DNA from: Ilex aquifolium
Lineage: Eukaryota; Streptophyta; Magnoliopsida; Aquifoliales; Aquifoliaceae
Assembly: GCA_951799425.1 (NCBI GenBank)
Contig: OX637394.1
Span: forward strand, 16,081,001 to 16,145,000
Direction of reading: 5' to 3'
DNA: 64,000 nt
Shown: in pieces, positions 35,640 to 48,231 of the stretch
How the letters are laid out: every line of letters starts with the position of its first letter
Position numbering within the stretch: position 1 is the first letter of the stretch
Position numbers and translations under genes: made by a program
Notes under the pieces: generated by a model
What the model saw: the letters and a program-made list of their open reading frames with translations, nothing else
Databases searched by the model: none
Told to the model about the DNA's origin: nothing

Positions 35640-37085
35640 TGGTGGGTCTGGTCCTCGACCAGCAACATACTGCCTCAGATGGCCCAGCTGGATAAGCTCC
35701 TTAATCTGCTTCTTTAGCTGGAAGCAGTCTTCTATATCATGGCCGTGGTCGCGGTGGAAGCGATAGTACTTGCTGGGATTCCTGCGCTTAGGGTCATATT
35801 TCATCTTTCCAGGCCAACGAATGGGGTAAAAGGTTGCCGGTCTCTCGGAGGCAGCGGTCCGAGACGGTCTTTCATGGAGACTCTCTCGACTTTCCTCCTC
35901 TTGTTCTCGGTCTCCCTCCTATCTTCACGGGTTTCCTTTCTCTTCTCCTCTTTTCGGGAAGACTCACCTCAGCAAGCCTTGGTGACGTCCTCAGCATTCA
36001 TGTATTTCTGTGCCCTGGACAGCAGCTCGGGCATGCTGGAGGGTGGCTTTTTGAGTACGGAAAACATGAAACTGGAGGAGCGGAGTCCAGCGATAAAAGC
36101 GCTTATTACCACCTTATCGTCTGGCTCCTCAACCTAGAGGACCTCCTCGTTGAAGTGGGCAAGGTAGCCTCTGAGGCTTTCATCCCTGTCCTGCTTGATG
36201 GTGAGTAGGTGGGTCACTAGTTTCTGATGGCGACGTCCCCCAATGAAGTGGGAGACGAAGGACCTGCTTAGCTCTGCAAAAGAGTGGATGGAGGAAGGCT
36301 TGATTTTGGAGAACCACTGACGGGCAGACCCCTTCAAGGTGGTAGGAAAGGCTCTGCACATAACCTCCTCAGGCACATTATGGAGTTGCATGAGGGATTT
36401 GTAGGTGTCCAAGTGGTCAAGGGGGTCTTTGGTGCCATCGAAGATCTCGATATTGGGCATCTTGAACTTCGAAGGCAGAGGATAATTGACAATATCAACA
36501 GTAAAAGGCGTATCAGTTCGTTTTACCAGGTAGTCCACAGCTTCAGGCGCCTGTGCCTTGATGGTGTTGAGAGCATCACCGAGTTGGTTCTATACCTCTC
36601 TAATCTTCTCGTCCCATTGGTTGGGGACATCTTCAGCAGGATGGTGGTACTGGCTTTGATGGTCACCGTATTGAATCTCGCCGTCTTCGTCCTCCTGCGT
36701 AGGTACGTGTGAAATAGGAGGAACACGCGAGCTTCCTGCGCGTTGAGGAGGGACTGCTGGGCGAGAGGAGCCCTGTGGCCTCGGGGCGTTCTGGCGAAGG
36801 ACCCCCTAGTGAGGGGCTGCCTGCTCCTCTACTGTTGGAGGGAATGGTGCTCCTCCTGCAGGGTGAGGGGCGACGCCCCCTTGGGTGAGCATTAGATTGA
36901 TGATTTGCTGGTTCTGTTTCACCACTAGCTGCATGGTCTGCAAGAGTTGTTGCTGTTGTCCAACGACTGGAGTTGCCGTAGCAGAGGGTTCCGAAGGTGC
37001 GAGGGGAGGCGGAGCCTGCCTCCTCACGGTGAGCAGGGTTGTTGTCCCCTGGTTGTTGAGACCTCGACCTCGTAGTAATTGCCAT
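35640..37085 (-). pseudogene. gag of the Tat-type element
   Basis: Starts MAITTRSRSQQPGDN at 37085, the usual basic beginning, and soon shifts frame. The capsid-like retrotrans_gag core is open at 36538-36137 (FDGTKDPLDHLDTYKSLM, LKGSARQWFSKIKPSSI, QDRDESLRGYLAHFNEE) and continues after a stop (36134) with FIAGLRSSSFMFSVL. Further stops near 36805 and 36600. No clear CCHC knuckle was seen. Confidence 0.8.
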
Positions 37086-37122
37086 GGATTGGAAGAGTAA
37101 GAAGGTAGCAGAAACTTAGTCA

Positions 37123-37140
37123 TTCCCACAGACGGCGCCA
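37123..37140 (-). other. Primer-binding site of the Tat-type element
   Basis: Minus strand TGGCGCCGTCTGTGGGAA, three bases inside the 5' LTR. TGGCGCC... primer sites are usual in Tat/Athila-clade elements; the exact tRNA was not assigned. Confidence 0.75.
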
Positions 37141-37143
37141 AAC

Positions 37144-38180
37144 TGATGATGCACAAAATTGTCTTGTGCAAGATCAACAGTCAAAAAGGTATAAGGGTAT
37201 AATTAATGAGCAATTAACAATCAATCAATAGCAATCAATGAATTAAAACTGTAAACAGAGAACCAACACAGGGATGTATAGTTGTTCGGTCTCGGATGAC
37301 CTACTCCACTTTCGGGAATGACAGCGGTGGCCTGGTGTTCTTTATTGATAAAATATTAGTCACCGGAGAGTTACAGTGCTTTGAGAGGGAGAGAGAGATA
37401 GAGCAATGTGTAGAGGTATGTGAGGTATTGGAGGCGTGCCCTTATTCCTGAGAGGGCTTACATTATATAACTAGGGTAAGACGGTGACGTGAGGAAGAGG
37501 TCTTCCACTATTTTGGTAAGTGCAATCTCAGTAGGAATTGACTTCTTTGGCAATCACAGTTAAGGTAGGAGTGGATCTCTGTATCCCGTCATTCTCTCCC
37601 TCGTGCTCCTATTCAGTCGGAGAAGAATCTTGATTGGATTGGACTTGATGTTGAGCTTGGACTTTGAGTTGGAATGGGCTGACCTTCGTATCGGTGTACC
37701 AAGGCAAGAGGAATATAGAGAAGTAGGCGCCCAAGGGACCAGGTCCAAGTGATCAGGTCCAAGCGATCAGGTCCAAGTGACCTGCCCAGCGGCGCCCAAG
37801 TGCAGTCATGCATGACGCCCATGCCCTTTGGGCGTTTGCCTTGCTTTGGTGTTGACCTCTTGGTGTTTTCTTGGATCATCATAGGAGGCGGAGAATGAGG
37901 AAAAAAGGGAGCTCGCCTGGGCGGCGCCCAATGGATGGCACCTAGTGGGCGGCGCCCAAGTGATGGGTGACCTCCTAGGCGGCGCCCAAGTGATGGGTGA
38001 CCTCCTTGTTGGCGCCCCTTGGTCTCCCTTGGCCATTTGGCTTTCTTCTGGACTCCTTTTGGATGGGTTGACCCGACTGAATGGGTCTTAGCGACTTGGG
38101 CTTCTTCTTGAGTTTTTAATATTTGGGCCTTTCTTGATTTATTTTTATCGGGTTTGGCCCAGTCAAATTTGGGCTCGTCA
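37144..38180 (-). repeat. 5' LTR of the Tat-type element
   Basis: 1,037 bases, same ends as the 3' LTR. Carries an additional ~32-base unit ending GGCGGCGCCCAAGTGAT at 37970-38000. Confidence 0.92.
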
Positions 38181-38930
38181 GTATTAATTTTCCGATATCT
38201 CTTTCACTATTACATTTTTCACACTGTACACCGAATTATAATTATCAACTTCATAATGTCCCAATTGTATACTTTGAAACCTTATATTTTATTACATATT
38301 TGGATATTTTCTATCGAAAACATGTAATTTTTTATTATTTTTTTTGCGGTGTAATATGAAACTAATTCATAGAGTTTAGGGAACAATGTGTAAAACAAGT
38401 GTTTGAGGAAAAAAGGGCGATTGGGACAATTGTTGGGGGATGAGAGTGTAAATTTTCCTTTATATCACTGTGTCCTTGAAGCGTTGGACAAGAGGAGGGC
38501 AACTCTCAGTTGTGCAAGCCACCAACTTGACCAAAACAAGGACAATAACAACTACTTCAACGTATCCCATCTTTCTTATGATGACATTATGGTATTCTCC
38601 TTCCCATACTTTTAGATTCCCCTATTAGTACGAGATATGTTGTCACAATACATATATTTTTTTGTGACGGTTAACATTGTCATCATAAAAAATTTGTCTT
38701 AAAAGATTCTAATTCTTATAGTGTATTTTATTATTCATCTACTACATTGAAGGAAGTCCAAAGAGCAATCCAATTTCATAATTGAAAAGATAGAAATAGG
38801 GAATGCGTAGATAACAACACTACCCTGCCTCAAGTTATTGTCAAGAATGCTATGACATTGGCTTAGGAAACTATAGAGGTTTAAAATAAACGCCACAAAA
38901 CTAATTTGTTGGTATTTCTCACTTGCAGTT
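38181..38930. other. Unit 2 non-coding sequence right of the Tat-type element
   Basis: Continues the alignment with 7470-7964, with extra AT-rich stretches (38240-38370, 38650-38790) absent from unit 1. No gene. Confidence 0.5.
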
Positions 38931-39221
38931 TGGCAGAAGATCAATACAGACAGATGCTTTAAAGGGGATCCCGGTTAGGTAGAAGTTGGAAGAGCATTGA
39001 GGGATGAAAGAGGCAACTAGATTAGAGGATTCTACATCAAATAGACTCTCAAGAGGAGTAAAATCTTTTATTAGTCAGCAAAATAGAGCGTCACCCCCTT
39101 CAAAACCCTGATAGAGATCTCTTTATTGATCATCAAAAAGAACAAAGTCAAGCAAATGCACAACATGGGAGAAGGGAACAAATGTGTTAAAGACTGTTTG
39201 GCGAACATTGGGGAGAAATAG
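38931..39221 (+). pseudogene. RNase H-like relic (unit 2 copy)
   Basis: Same 96-codon frame and final stop as 7965-8255: WQKINTDRCFKGD..., with the Gly after the catalytic Asp changed to Arg here, ending REGNKCVKDCLANIG (small changes). In-frame stops show it is dead. Confidence 0.68.
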
Positions 39222-39243
39222 AGTGAAGGGTTAGTAAAGATAG

Positions 39244-39582
39244 TGTTGTGATTTGTGCGCGATGAAAATCAAAGGAACAAAAAAATAAGAAGAAGAACAC
39301 AAGATTTTTATCTGGTTCGGTAACTTGCCTACATCCACGAGAGAACGACTATCTTATTTTTTATTCCACACATAAAACAGAGTTACAATTTAATAAATAT
39401 AAGTTATAACCATAATTAGGGCAAAACTCAAAGACACGTGCGGCTCTCCTTCTCCATTCCGCGGGGGTTACACCCTTGGCCTATTTTGGCCAGTTGTCTT
39501 CGTTGTGCTCCGACAACTGACACATTATTTTGAAACACGGTATACCTCTCCATATATTGAATATAAGTCATCTATTCTATCA
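39244..39582. mobile_element. Solo LTR (unit 2 copy)
   Basis: 339 bases, TGTTGTG...TTCTATCA, with perfect flanking duplication GATAG (39239-39243, 39583-39587). Same insertion as 8278-8616. Confidence 0.82.
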
Positions 39583-41065
39583 GATAGAATACCCTCCCAA
39601 CCCCTTAGTCACTCTGTTAAGTGTTGATGTAGCTAGCATATGCTTTGTTAGGGAACTCGAGTAACGTTTCCTCCATAGAACCCAAAAAAAAAAACCCACC
39701 ATATCCACAAGATTAAAGGAGGAAGCCACATAGCTTCAAGAATATGTTAATGCTTTTCTCTGATATTTGATTCCATTAATGCCTAGCGAATAAAGGGAAA
39801 ATTAAGAATAAGTCTTAGATTTTGCTATAAAAAGTTGTTGAGTCCTAACATATTTTTATTAGGTCAATAAAGTTATATTTATAATAATTTATTCCCCTCA
39901 AATCTTGAATGCATTATATTCTTTCATCACCTAATTTAAGTGTAACTATTATATTAGTTGTGAGTTCTAAATTAGGTTCAAATAACATTTTTCTATTTTA
40001 TCTTTGTAGTGAGAGCTCGGCCAAACTCCTTTTTTGAAACGTCGAATTATATTTTATATCCTAAAAAATTTAAGAATTTTCACTTCATACCATCAAAACT
40101 TAAATTTTATATATTATAACATGAATGTATTAAAATTATTGTGATATTTTCATTAGTTTGTGTTATTCATTTCATCAACGTCAATGGGTAATTTTTGACG
40201 GAATAAGTAACAGAAGGGATATATTATAACACTTTTAATACATTTGTGATATAATATGAGAAATCTAATTTTTAAATTTACAAAGTGAAAATTATTTGAG
40301 GTGCAAAATGAAATTCTCCCATTTTGAAATAAGATCAATAAAAGAAAAATGATATTTTTTTATCCACCAAATTTGTGCACTAAACTTACACCAAATCAAC
40401 TGTCGCCCTTAAATCAGTACTGTGATCTATTAATCCAACGACTATAAATAATTTGATATAAATTTTGATACATATTTTTTGTGCTTGTAACATTACTCTA
40501 AAAAAACTAGAGAGATAAACGGTGAACGAAATTTAACCGCTAAACCACGCAAATTTTTTATTCTTTTTCCCTTGAATGAGTAAAAGCCTCCTATTGTATC
40601 ATGTGGATACTAAAATCTTTCAAGGAGCAAACGTGTCATTTGCAGGAAAAACAAAAGTCACGTCAATATCTATGTATGCATACACGATGATAAGGCGGCT
40701 ACGCTTCGGTTGTTCATGCATCCGATTTTCATCTGATCTTGATCGTTCAAATTTGAATTTTATAAAAAAAATTGAGTTTTAAATTTGATTCATTTACTCG
40801 GCTTTCAAAATTTTAATTCATATTTGCATTCATTAATAATTGTATATCCGATTCGATTACCCGATTTAATATGAAAATTTGAATCCCAATAAAATTTCAT
40901 AAAAAATTAATAGTTTTATTAAATTTTAGTTAACTTTTAACTTAATTTAATCAACCAATCATTTCATTCAATAATTTATGTTTAAATTCATATCAATCTC
41001 ATTAATAATCTAATTATGTATATATGTATACAATAATTTCTCTCAATTATATATATATATACATA
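39583..41065. other. AT-rich non-coding part of unit 2
   Basis: Aligns with 8617-10160 of unit 1. No gene recognised. Confidence 0.5.
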
Positions 41066-41632
41066 TCTATATAATAAAGTAGCTTACAATTCAAATCTCA
41101 AAGATAAACAAAATGACTTTTGCTATTCGCGGTTGAGATCACTTTAAATTTTACTTTAAAATTAATCTAATGGCTAATATTAACACCCTAAATTTAATAG
41201 GAAAAATAGGCCCCTAAGGGTGTGTTTGGAGTGATTTTTTAAAAGTACTTCTAGAAATTATTTCTCATAAGTACTTTAAAAAAAATAATAGTGTTCGAAA
41301 CCACCCCACCACTACCACTACCACCACCGCCGTCGCCACCACCGCCGCCACTGCAGTCGTCGCCGCCACAACCACCACCACCACCGTCGCCGCCACCACC
41401 ACCATCACTGCCACCCTCGCCGCCACCACGGTCATTGCCCCCCACCACAACTATCACCGTCTCCTACCACCACCACTGTCGCCCACCACCTCTTACCCCC
41501 ATTACAAACCGATGTTTAAATTCTTTTATCTCTTCTTTTATGTTTGTGATTTGATTTTGGATATGAATAAAAATATGTTTATTATTTACCATTTTTTATT
41601 ACACTGTGCCTTCAAGTACAGACAATAACTAA
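41066..41632 (+). mobile_element. Small Helitron A, first of a head-to-tail pair
   Basis: 567 bases from TCTATATAATAAAGTAGC to GACAATAACTAA (CTRR end). A weak hairpin precedes the end (CTGTGCCTTCAAGTACAG). The interior has a (CCACCACCG)-type trinucleotide array at 41297-41480. Absent from unit 1. No protein of its own. Confidence 0.75.
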
Positions 41633-42350
41633 TCTATATAATAAAGTAGCTTACAATTCAAATTTCAAAAAATAAACAAAATGACTTTTGCTTTTCTCGG
41701 TTCAGATCGCTTTAAATTTTACTTTAAAATTAATCTAACGGCTAATATTAACACCCTAAATTTAATAGGAAAAATAGGTCCCTAAGGGTGTGTTTGGAAT
41801 GATGTTTTAAAAGTGCTTCTAGAAATTATTTTTCATATGTATTTTTTTTTTAAAAAATAATGTTTGAAACCGCCCCACCACTACCTCTACCACCACCACC
41901 CCCACCATCACTACCTCTACCACCACCACCACTGCCACCACCATCGTCGCCGCCACCACCACCACCGTCGTCGCCGTCGCCGCCACCACCTCCACCCCCA
42001 CCACTGTCGCCATCGCTGCCACCACCACCGCCATCGTCATCGCCATCGTCGCCACCCCCATCGTCGCCGTCGTCACCACCATCATCGCCGTCGTCGCCAC
42101 CACCGTCGCCGCCGCCACCGATGCCATCGTCGTCGCCACCACTGCCGTCGCCACCACCACCACGATCATTGCCACCCACCACAACCATCACCGTCTCCTA
42201 CCACCACCACCTCTCACCCCATTACAACCGATGCTTAAATTCATTTATCTCTCCTCTATGTTTATGATTTGATTTTGGATATGAATACAAATATGTTTAT
42301 TATTTACCATTTTTTATTACTCTGTGTCTTCAGACACAGACAATAACTAG
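41633..42350 (+). mobile_element. Small Helitron B, second of the pair
   Basis: 718 bases, same TCTATATAATAAAG start, beginning at the base after A ends. Its end ACAATAACTAG is preceded by a perfect 8-bp-stem hairpin CTGTGTCT-TC-AGACACAG (42322-42339), followed by T. Its CCR trinucleotide array (41874-42180) is longer than that of A. The Pro- or His-rich open frames through it are repeat artefacts. Confidence 0.78.
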
Positions 42351-43088
42351 TCTATATATATGTCGGATTAAATTTTTATCTGATCGAATTTATAAGTACC
42401 TAAATTCAAATTCATTTAAAGCAATTTAATCGAATTAGGATAAACAGACTAAAATATTAATTCATATCCGATTAAATAGACTCAAATTCGAATTGAAATT
42501 CACTCCATTAAGAGGCCTAAATTGAATATGTTAGAGAGCACCCCCTTCATAGCTTCATATACCTCTACATCAATATTGTTTTGCTGCAGCACTTCTCTAT
42601 TTTGAGGTTGAGTTAAATGGGTCCCGCCCTTTCATACTGTTTGGTTTTCTAAATGATTATTTTTTGAACGGGTCCAAATGATGGGGATTGGATTTGACTT
42701 GCTTTCCCCTATCCAATCCTCACCCGTGGGCTTAACCAATTGGACAAAGAATGATAACTATCCAAATCCATGTTAGGTAAGCATTAGGCATATGTGAGAA
42801 CCATGGAATCCAATGTATTCGAGAGTGAAATTTGTCCACAAGTATTACGTACCTATGCTAAATTCCAAGGCTTTGAAACCCACCTCCCACATGGGTTTAC
42901 AACTACTGTTCATTACCTATGTTTTCAAATCTCAGGCCCAAACACTCCAACCAAACGACGTACAAAAGTGTCTATTTTCCAACCCAAACCCACAAAACAA
43001 GCATATGACCTAAAAGACTTCTTTTTGTCATAAGCCTTTGGGTGTTATAGAGCTGGTTGAATGATCATCATAAGCCCAAGTTTGAATA
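42351..43088. other. Shared non-coding segment of unit 2
   Basis: Matches 10167-10920 of unit 1. The homopolymer that is C27 in unit 1 is C5 here (42541-42545). Confidence 0.5.
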
Positions 43089-46000
43089 TCTATCTATCTA
43101 TCTATACTAATCTAAAATGTCTACATATCTGAAAAATATTTTTCTTCCACCTTTACCCTCCAACAATGTAAATATGATATTCTTATCCTTCAAAAATTAA
43201 TTACATATTAAATCTAAATTATCACCTCTCCTCTAAACCTACTGGATTCACAATCTTACAGCCCTTACAATACATCTCTTTCTCTTTCACGCATTCAATA
43301 CTCGATAAAAAATAACCAAACACTCCCCTCTTTTCATCTTCCCACTCTCCCTCACTCTCTTTAATTCTCTTAGTGACAATACTAACACATCTCTCTCTCT
43401 CTCTCTCTCTCGCGTATTCAATACTCAATAAAAAATAAATAGACACTCCTCTCTTTTCATCTTCCTAACTCTCCCTTACTCTCTCTTTAATTCTCTCTTA
43501 GTGACTAAAGATTTGTAGGTTTCTCTCTACTGTGTAAGACGAGCCAATAGACGACTTGCCATCAATAAAAGCCTCAGTCGCTTCATCTTTCCCTCTACCA
43601 GTTACAGTTCAAAATATTCCTATTTTTTAAGATTATTCTCATAGTGTTTGTTGAATTTTCTGTTTGTATATCAACTCTTGGTTCTACAACACATTTCACA
43701 TGGTTTTCCCTACTTCATTTTTTTGGAACTGTGTTGCTTGCATTGTGTTACTTTATTCTATGTACCTTTTCATTGTTGTTATCCATAGTTGGATGGTGAT
43801 TTTTTGTCTCTTTTCTACAGTTAGTTCTAATCAATTTATTAATAGGTTCATTTTCTTTAATGAGTTAATCATTCGTTATTTGACAGAATTACTTGACCAC
43901 ATGTATGAGTTCGGGGTTTTAGCGATGTTCTACAAGCTGCTTTGTTCTTTACAATAATTGCAGTCAGTTGACAATCGCAACTAAAGTTGTGGCCGTAATT
44001 GATTTTCGAAAATATCACAGATTTCATTAAGCATTCATTATAAGCACCATGAGTGTGTTGTGTGAAGAGTTTGATTGTTTGTTGACTTTCAAATCATGGG
44101 TGGTTGTTTTCACTGATTAGACTCATATTGTAGAAGTCTAATCATAACTTCTACTGATTTTGAGGTAGTAGTTTGTTCTAGGTTTTATTGCTTTGATCTG
44201 GGCTTTAATATATTGTACAATTTATGAATATTTTAGACTTTTTCTTTCTTTGATGTGTTTTGGATTGTTAATGCATGTTATGCTTTGTCCATAATGTGTA
44301 TGTTTTCGTTCCGATAGTGACCTCTACCTATTTGGATTTTGGTTGGTTTTTATTATTTTCTTCTGATTTTTATATGAATTGTTTATGAAGATTTTAGACT
44401 TCTTTGATCTAATGCATTTTAGTTTGTCAATCTAGGATATGACATGCCATGGTGAGAATACATTTTAGCTATTACTAACAACTCGCCTTGTGATGAAAGA
44501 ATTTGCTCAACACTTCATTACTATCAGAGGTTGTTTATACAGAGACAGTTTGAAAATAGTTATAAGCTACTGACTTATCGGGATGTGTTACGGTTACAAG
44601 AGTGTAGTAGTTCTTATGTTACAATGTTTTTTCAAATTCATGATCAAACGTTGATTGAAGCTGGACATAGCAAATTGGATCACAAATACTCTTCCTATGA
44701 TTATAATTAATCTACAACTGCATGGCGATGGAGGATAGAACATAAAATTGTTGACATTTGACTTTATACCTGTTTGGTTATACTTTCACCATTTGTGTAG
44801 ATGATTTAACTTTTAACTGCATCTTGATTTTTTCTGAAAAGAATATTTCGTAGATGCCTGCACTTCATAAGTAGCTGCCCATACATCCTGGAATGCTTGT
44901 GTTTCACCATAAAATTACGTTTTTGTGTGCTAGCTATGTTATATTTGTTAGCTATTCTTTTTTTCTTTTTTCTAATCGCAACTGAGTCTTCCATAGTAAT
45001 TTTTGCTTATGTTCTTGAGGGTGATCAAGAACGTGGTGGCAAACATTATAAAATACCTAAACATAGTCAATAAGAATATATAAGGCATATTTTAATCAAT
45101 GAATGGTTTTAGACTTTTATTAGTGGGCATAGTGGTGGTGGTGGTGGAAAGGGTTTTTGATGGAGCCGGCCATGGACCGAGAGGAGGCAAAACTTGTGGA
45201 TCGAGAGGGTACTTGGATCATATTGTTCTACCCAATCGAGATTTTGGAAATCGGTACCGTTTGAGAAGAACTTTTACATTGAGTGACCTTTAGTGAAGGC
45301 AATTACTAAGCAAGACACTAGCTATGAGGTTAGGAAGATTAATGCCTCGAGGTCATTGCCAGATTGGTTTTGTTGAGCTAACACCAATTCAAACTTAAGG
45401 CTGGCCGATGGCTTTAAAGGGTGTGGAAATGTTGGCATTGCAAAGGCCGGTTCTGGAAAGACTCAAGGTCATTTGCTTTGGTTTATCTCATTTCCTCTAA
45501 TTCATTTAGTGAAAATTAATGTTTTGTTTTATATTCAATAGTCATTTTTCTATTCTTTTACGTTAGTTTCGAAAGGGCTCCACTTTGAATATCTTCTACT
45601 TCATCTTTTTATTTTTACTTTCTAAATTTTGTAGTTCAACTTGTGATAGAGATAATGCTTTATATGAAAGATAATTTGAAATAATTTTTTTTCTAATGAA
45701 TTCATGAACATTATTAATGTAAGGCATGCATGGATTCCCGCTAATACTCTCTATATATAAGAGAATGATTAATAGGTTTGTAAGACAATATGTAAATGCT
45801 AATGCACATAAGGTCGTCTTTGCTTAAAGATAAGAAGTGTGATTACGCTTGTCCTTTGATCATATGGAATTCACATAACGTACAAAATAAAAGTAATTAA
45901 AACTCAAATTACAATTCGATATCCAATTTTAACTTTGATTGATATAAGATATGCTCTTATATCTTGTAATTTTGTTTTTCAAAATTGGTGGCCAAAATAA

Positions 46001-46322
46001 CTGACTACATAGACTTGATAAAAGAAGTCACAATATTTTGTCTTAAGATGCATATAATTTAGAATCGTGCTATTTTTTGACAATCATACACTTATAACAA
46101 TAAAAAAAATCATTATGGTGTATTTGACAAACAATGAAATCAATCATTAAAATACAGATGTGCTTATAGTGAGTTTTGTTATTGGTTTTGGAAAATAGTT
46201 GAAGAATATTCAGAAAAGTAAAGAATTGATAAAAAAAAAATATAGGATTATATGTAATGCAAACTCATGTGAGATCAATTTTTCAAAATGGTACACGTGC
46301 AACGCACGCATGTATCAACTAG
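43089..46322 (+). mobile_element. Helitron (non-autonomous), 3.2 kb
   Basis: Starts TCTATCTATCTATCTATAC and ends CACGTGCAACGCACG (hairpin) ... GTATCAACTAG, inserted between A and T. Joining its flanks gives GAATATATATCTATG, which is the sequence of unit 1 near 10920, so the ends are exact. The last ~50 bases resemble the end of the 11201-21892 Helitron (TCAAAATGGT.CACGTGCAACGCACG), so they share a family. It includes a CT-rich stretch (43270-43500, with (CT)n at 43391-43411). No Rep/helicase; open frames such as 43664-43957 are AT-rich and unsupported. Confidence 0.85.
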
Positions 46323-46420
46323 TATATCTATGTAGCTATAAGTCCTCAAAGAGGAATTCCTTTCAGTTAAGGTCTGATAATAAGAGTAAATTTATTGGTT
46401 TGTGATATTATGTGCCATAT

Positions 46421-47070
46421 AGGGGTGCAACTTGGGTGGGCCAACCCGAATTCAACCCGAGCCCAATCCAAAAAAAACAATGCTTGGGTTAGAATTTTTA
46501 ATACTTGAGTTGAGCCTGGACAAAAAACTCCAATCCGAATTGAATTTTTTTTTTTTGATCAAAAACCCGAATTGAATTTGGGCAAGCCTCGGGTTGTAGG
46601 GTTGAATACGATTATTAAATCGGGTTGAACCCGAATATACATAAATATATAAATATATTTAACTAGAGTTAGTATTTATCTTCACTCTTTAGAGTCAAAA
46701 TTTTCATTTCACTTCAAGTTTTCACCACTACGTCTCCATCACTCTCAAATCCTTCTCTCATTTGTCACTCCTTCCTCCCTCAGCCTCCCTCTCTCAATTG
46801 TCATTCGTTTGAGTCGTCTCAAACTCTCAGCCTCCTTCTCTCACTCACTCTCTCTTCATCTGCGTCTCGCCCTTCATCTCAGATCACTTGAAAAAATCAA
46901 ATCTACACTTCAAAAAATTAACCCGAATTCAACCTGAACTCGCCTGAATTAAACTCGGGCAGTACTCGGGTTGAATACCTCGAGTTAAGGTTGGGCTAGG
47001 GTTAGGGTTGGAGATTATATATCTAGGGTTGGACTAGGGTTGACCTCTCAACTCGCCCGAGTTACAGCTA
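46421..47070. mobile_element. hAT-like MITE, uninterrupted (unit 2 copy)
   Basis: Left end AGGGGTGCAACTTGGGTGGG; right end decayed (CTCGCCCGAGTTACAGCTA). TGTGCCAT and TGTGCCAA flank it. Contains AACCCGA/TCGGGTT repeats and no gene. CCCGAATATACAT near 46632 is the empty site of the 10.7-kb Helitron. Confidence 0.65.
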
Positions 47071-48015
47071 TATGTGCCAATAGCAGTGTAGTATCACTAG
47101 TGTCATTAAACATAGCGGGCCTTCCCCGGGCATCAAACAGTCCGACTCAAAATTGGTACGGGCAAGATGAATCCGACTCTTTAATTAAAACAAAGCATTG
47201 CGATTGTTGTTGCGAATGTTTACGCAATGTGATTTCTGCCCAATGCTATTATTTAGATCTAATTTACTGATCTAATTTGTTCATCTAATCACTTGCTATC
47301 ATTGGATTGACAGTGGATTACAATGTTCTTTTCAATCAAATTGATGTAATGAATTAGATCAACAAACTAGATTTAAATAGATAGGTATTATTGAATTAAA
47401 TATTTTCTCCTCAACCGGAGGCTGTTTATCTAGGCGAGAGCAAGCAACGAATTTTACAATAGGTTAAGTGGCTCATAATTTGTACATCACCCCTAATTGT
47501 ATGGCAGTCCTCCTACATTTAGCCGTTTTTTCAAAGTAAAACTAATTTGATTACTAATTTTGATATAGAACAAATTATACTTTGACCCCTTAAACTATGA
47601 CCCTTCTCTCACAATTGTTTGCTTAATTGTTATGTTTTTTTTATGTTGCACCCACAACAATGGCTATTAATTTCACTCTTCCCTAGTGATTAACACTCAT
47701 TACAAATTTGACAAAATATTAATTCACTTTACCCTTAAAACTATGTGATTTTTTCACTCTACCCCAACAAATTAACATTTTTGTTCTAGGAGTTTTGGAG
47801 TCATATGAATCCAATTCTAGTAGTCGAATCTACATTATGAGAAATTCTTTAGTTCAAGGGAAAAAGTAATATCCAAACCATAGTTGAGGGGGTCAAAGTG
47901 CAATTCACCCATTGATTTACCTAATAACATTGTGAGCATGCATGGAACTATAAATTCCATACATCATTACATGCATGAGACTCTCACAATACAATAAATG
48001 GAGGGTATGAGTACA
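47071..48015. other. Non-coding 3' flank of the oxidase pseudogene (unit 2)
   Basis: Counterpart of 22401-23334; AT-rich with no recognised gene. Confidence 0.5.
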
Positions 48016-48231
48016 TCACTGGTGTTTGTTGGTCCTCAACATCTTCCCAGTCAAACCACAAGCAAGAGCTTCAACAAGTATCTCTCCAACAAGATGAACA
48101 TCTTCATCAAAAACCACACCCATACCCATATGCAAGTGAGGCTCTATATGAGAATGAAAGGCCCAAACTCCTGGATTATCAGCAACAAATCCCAGAGCAG
48201 TCCACCCATATGGAAAGATCACAGCTGTGTT

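Larger units (their letters stand above)
27326..38180 (-). mobile_element. Tat-type Gypsy retrotransposon with an antisense gene
   Basis: 10,855 bases, inserted with target duplication GTATT (27321-27325, 38181-38185); the empty site is in unit 1 near 7470. LTRs 27326-28344 and 37144-38180. On the minus strand the order is 5' LTR, primer site, gag, DSG protease, RT, RNase H, a second RNase H and integrase. A 3-kb region then carries a spliced gene on the opposite strand. The double RNase H and the extra antisense gene between integrase and 3' LTR are marks of the Tat clade. Stops in gag and integrase show this copy is inactive. LTRs differ at about 2-4% by eye. Confidence 0.9.

Noticed and set aside
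41819-42267. Pro-, His-, Gly- or Val-rich open frames of 113-135 codons
   Set aside because: All come from the CCR trinucleotide array read in different phases on both strands inside a Helitron; no start context or conservation.
43664-43957. A 97-codon hydrophobic frame that looks like membrane segments
   Set aside because: AT-rich Helitron interior; Phe/Ile/Tyr-rich composition is expected from base bias, with no homologous pattern.
45099-45470. Possible captured gene fragment in the 3.2-kb Helitron
   Set aside because: Short open pieces in several frames (for example with GAGHGPRGGK) without splice signals or a recognisable family; too weak to list.
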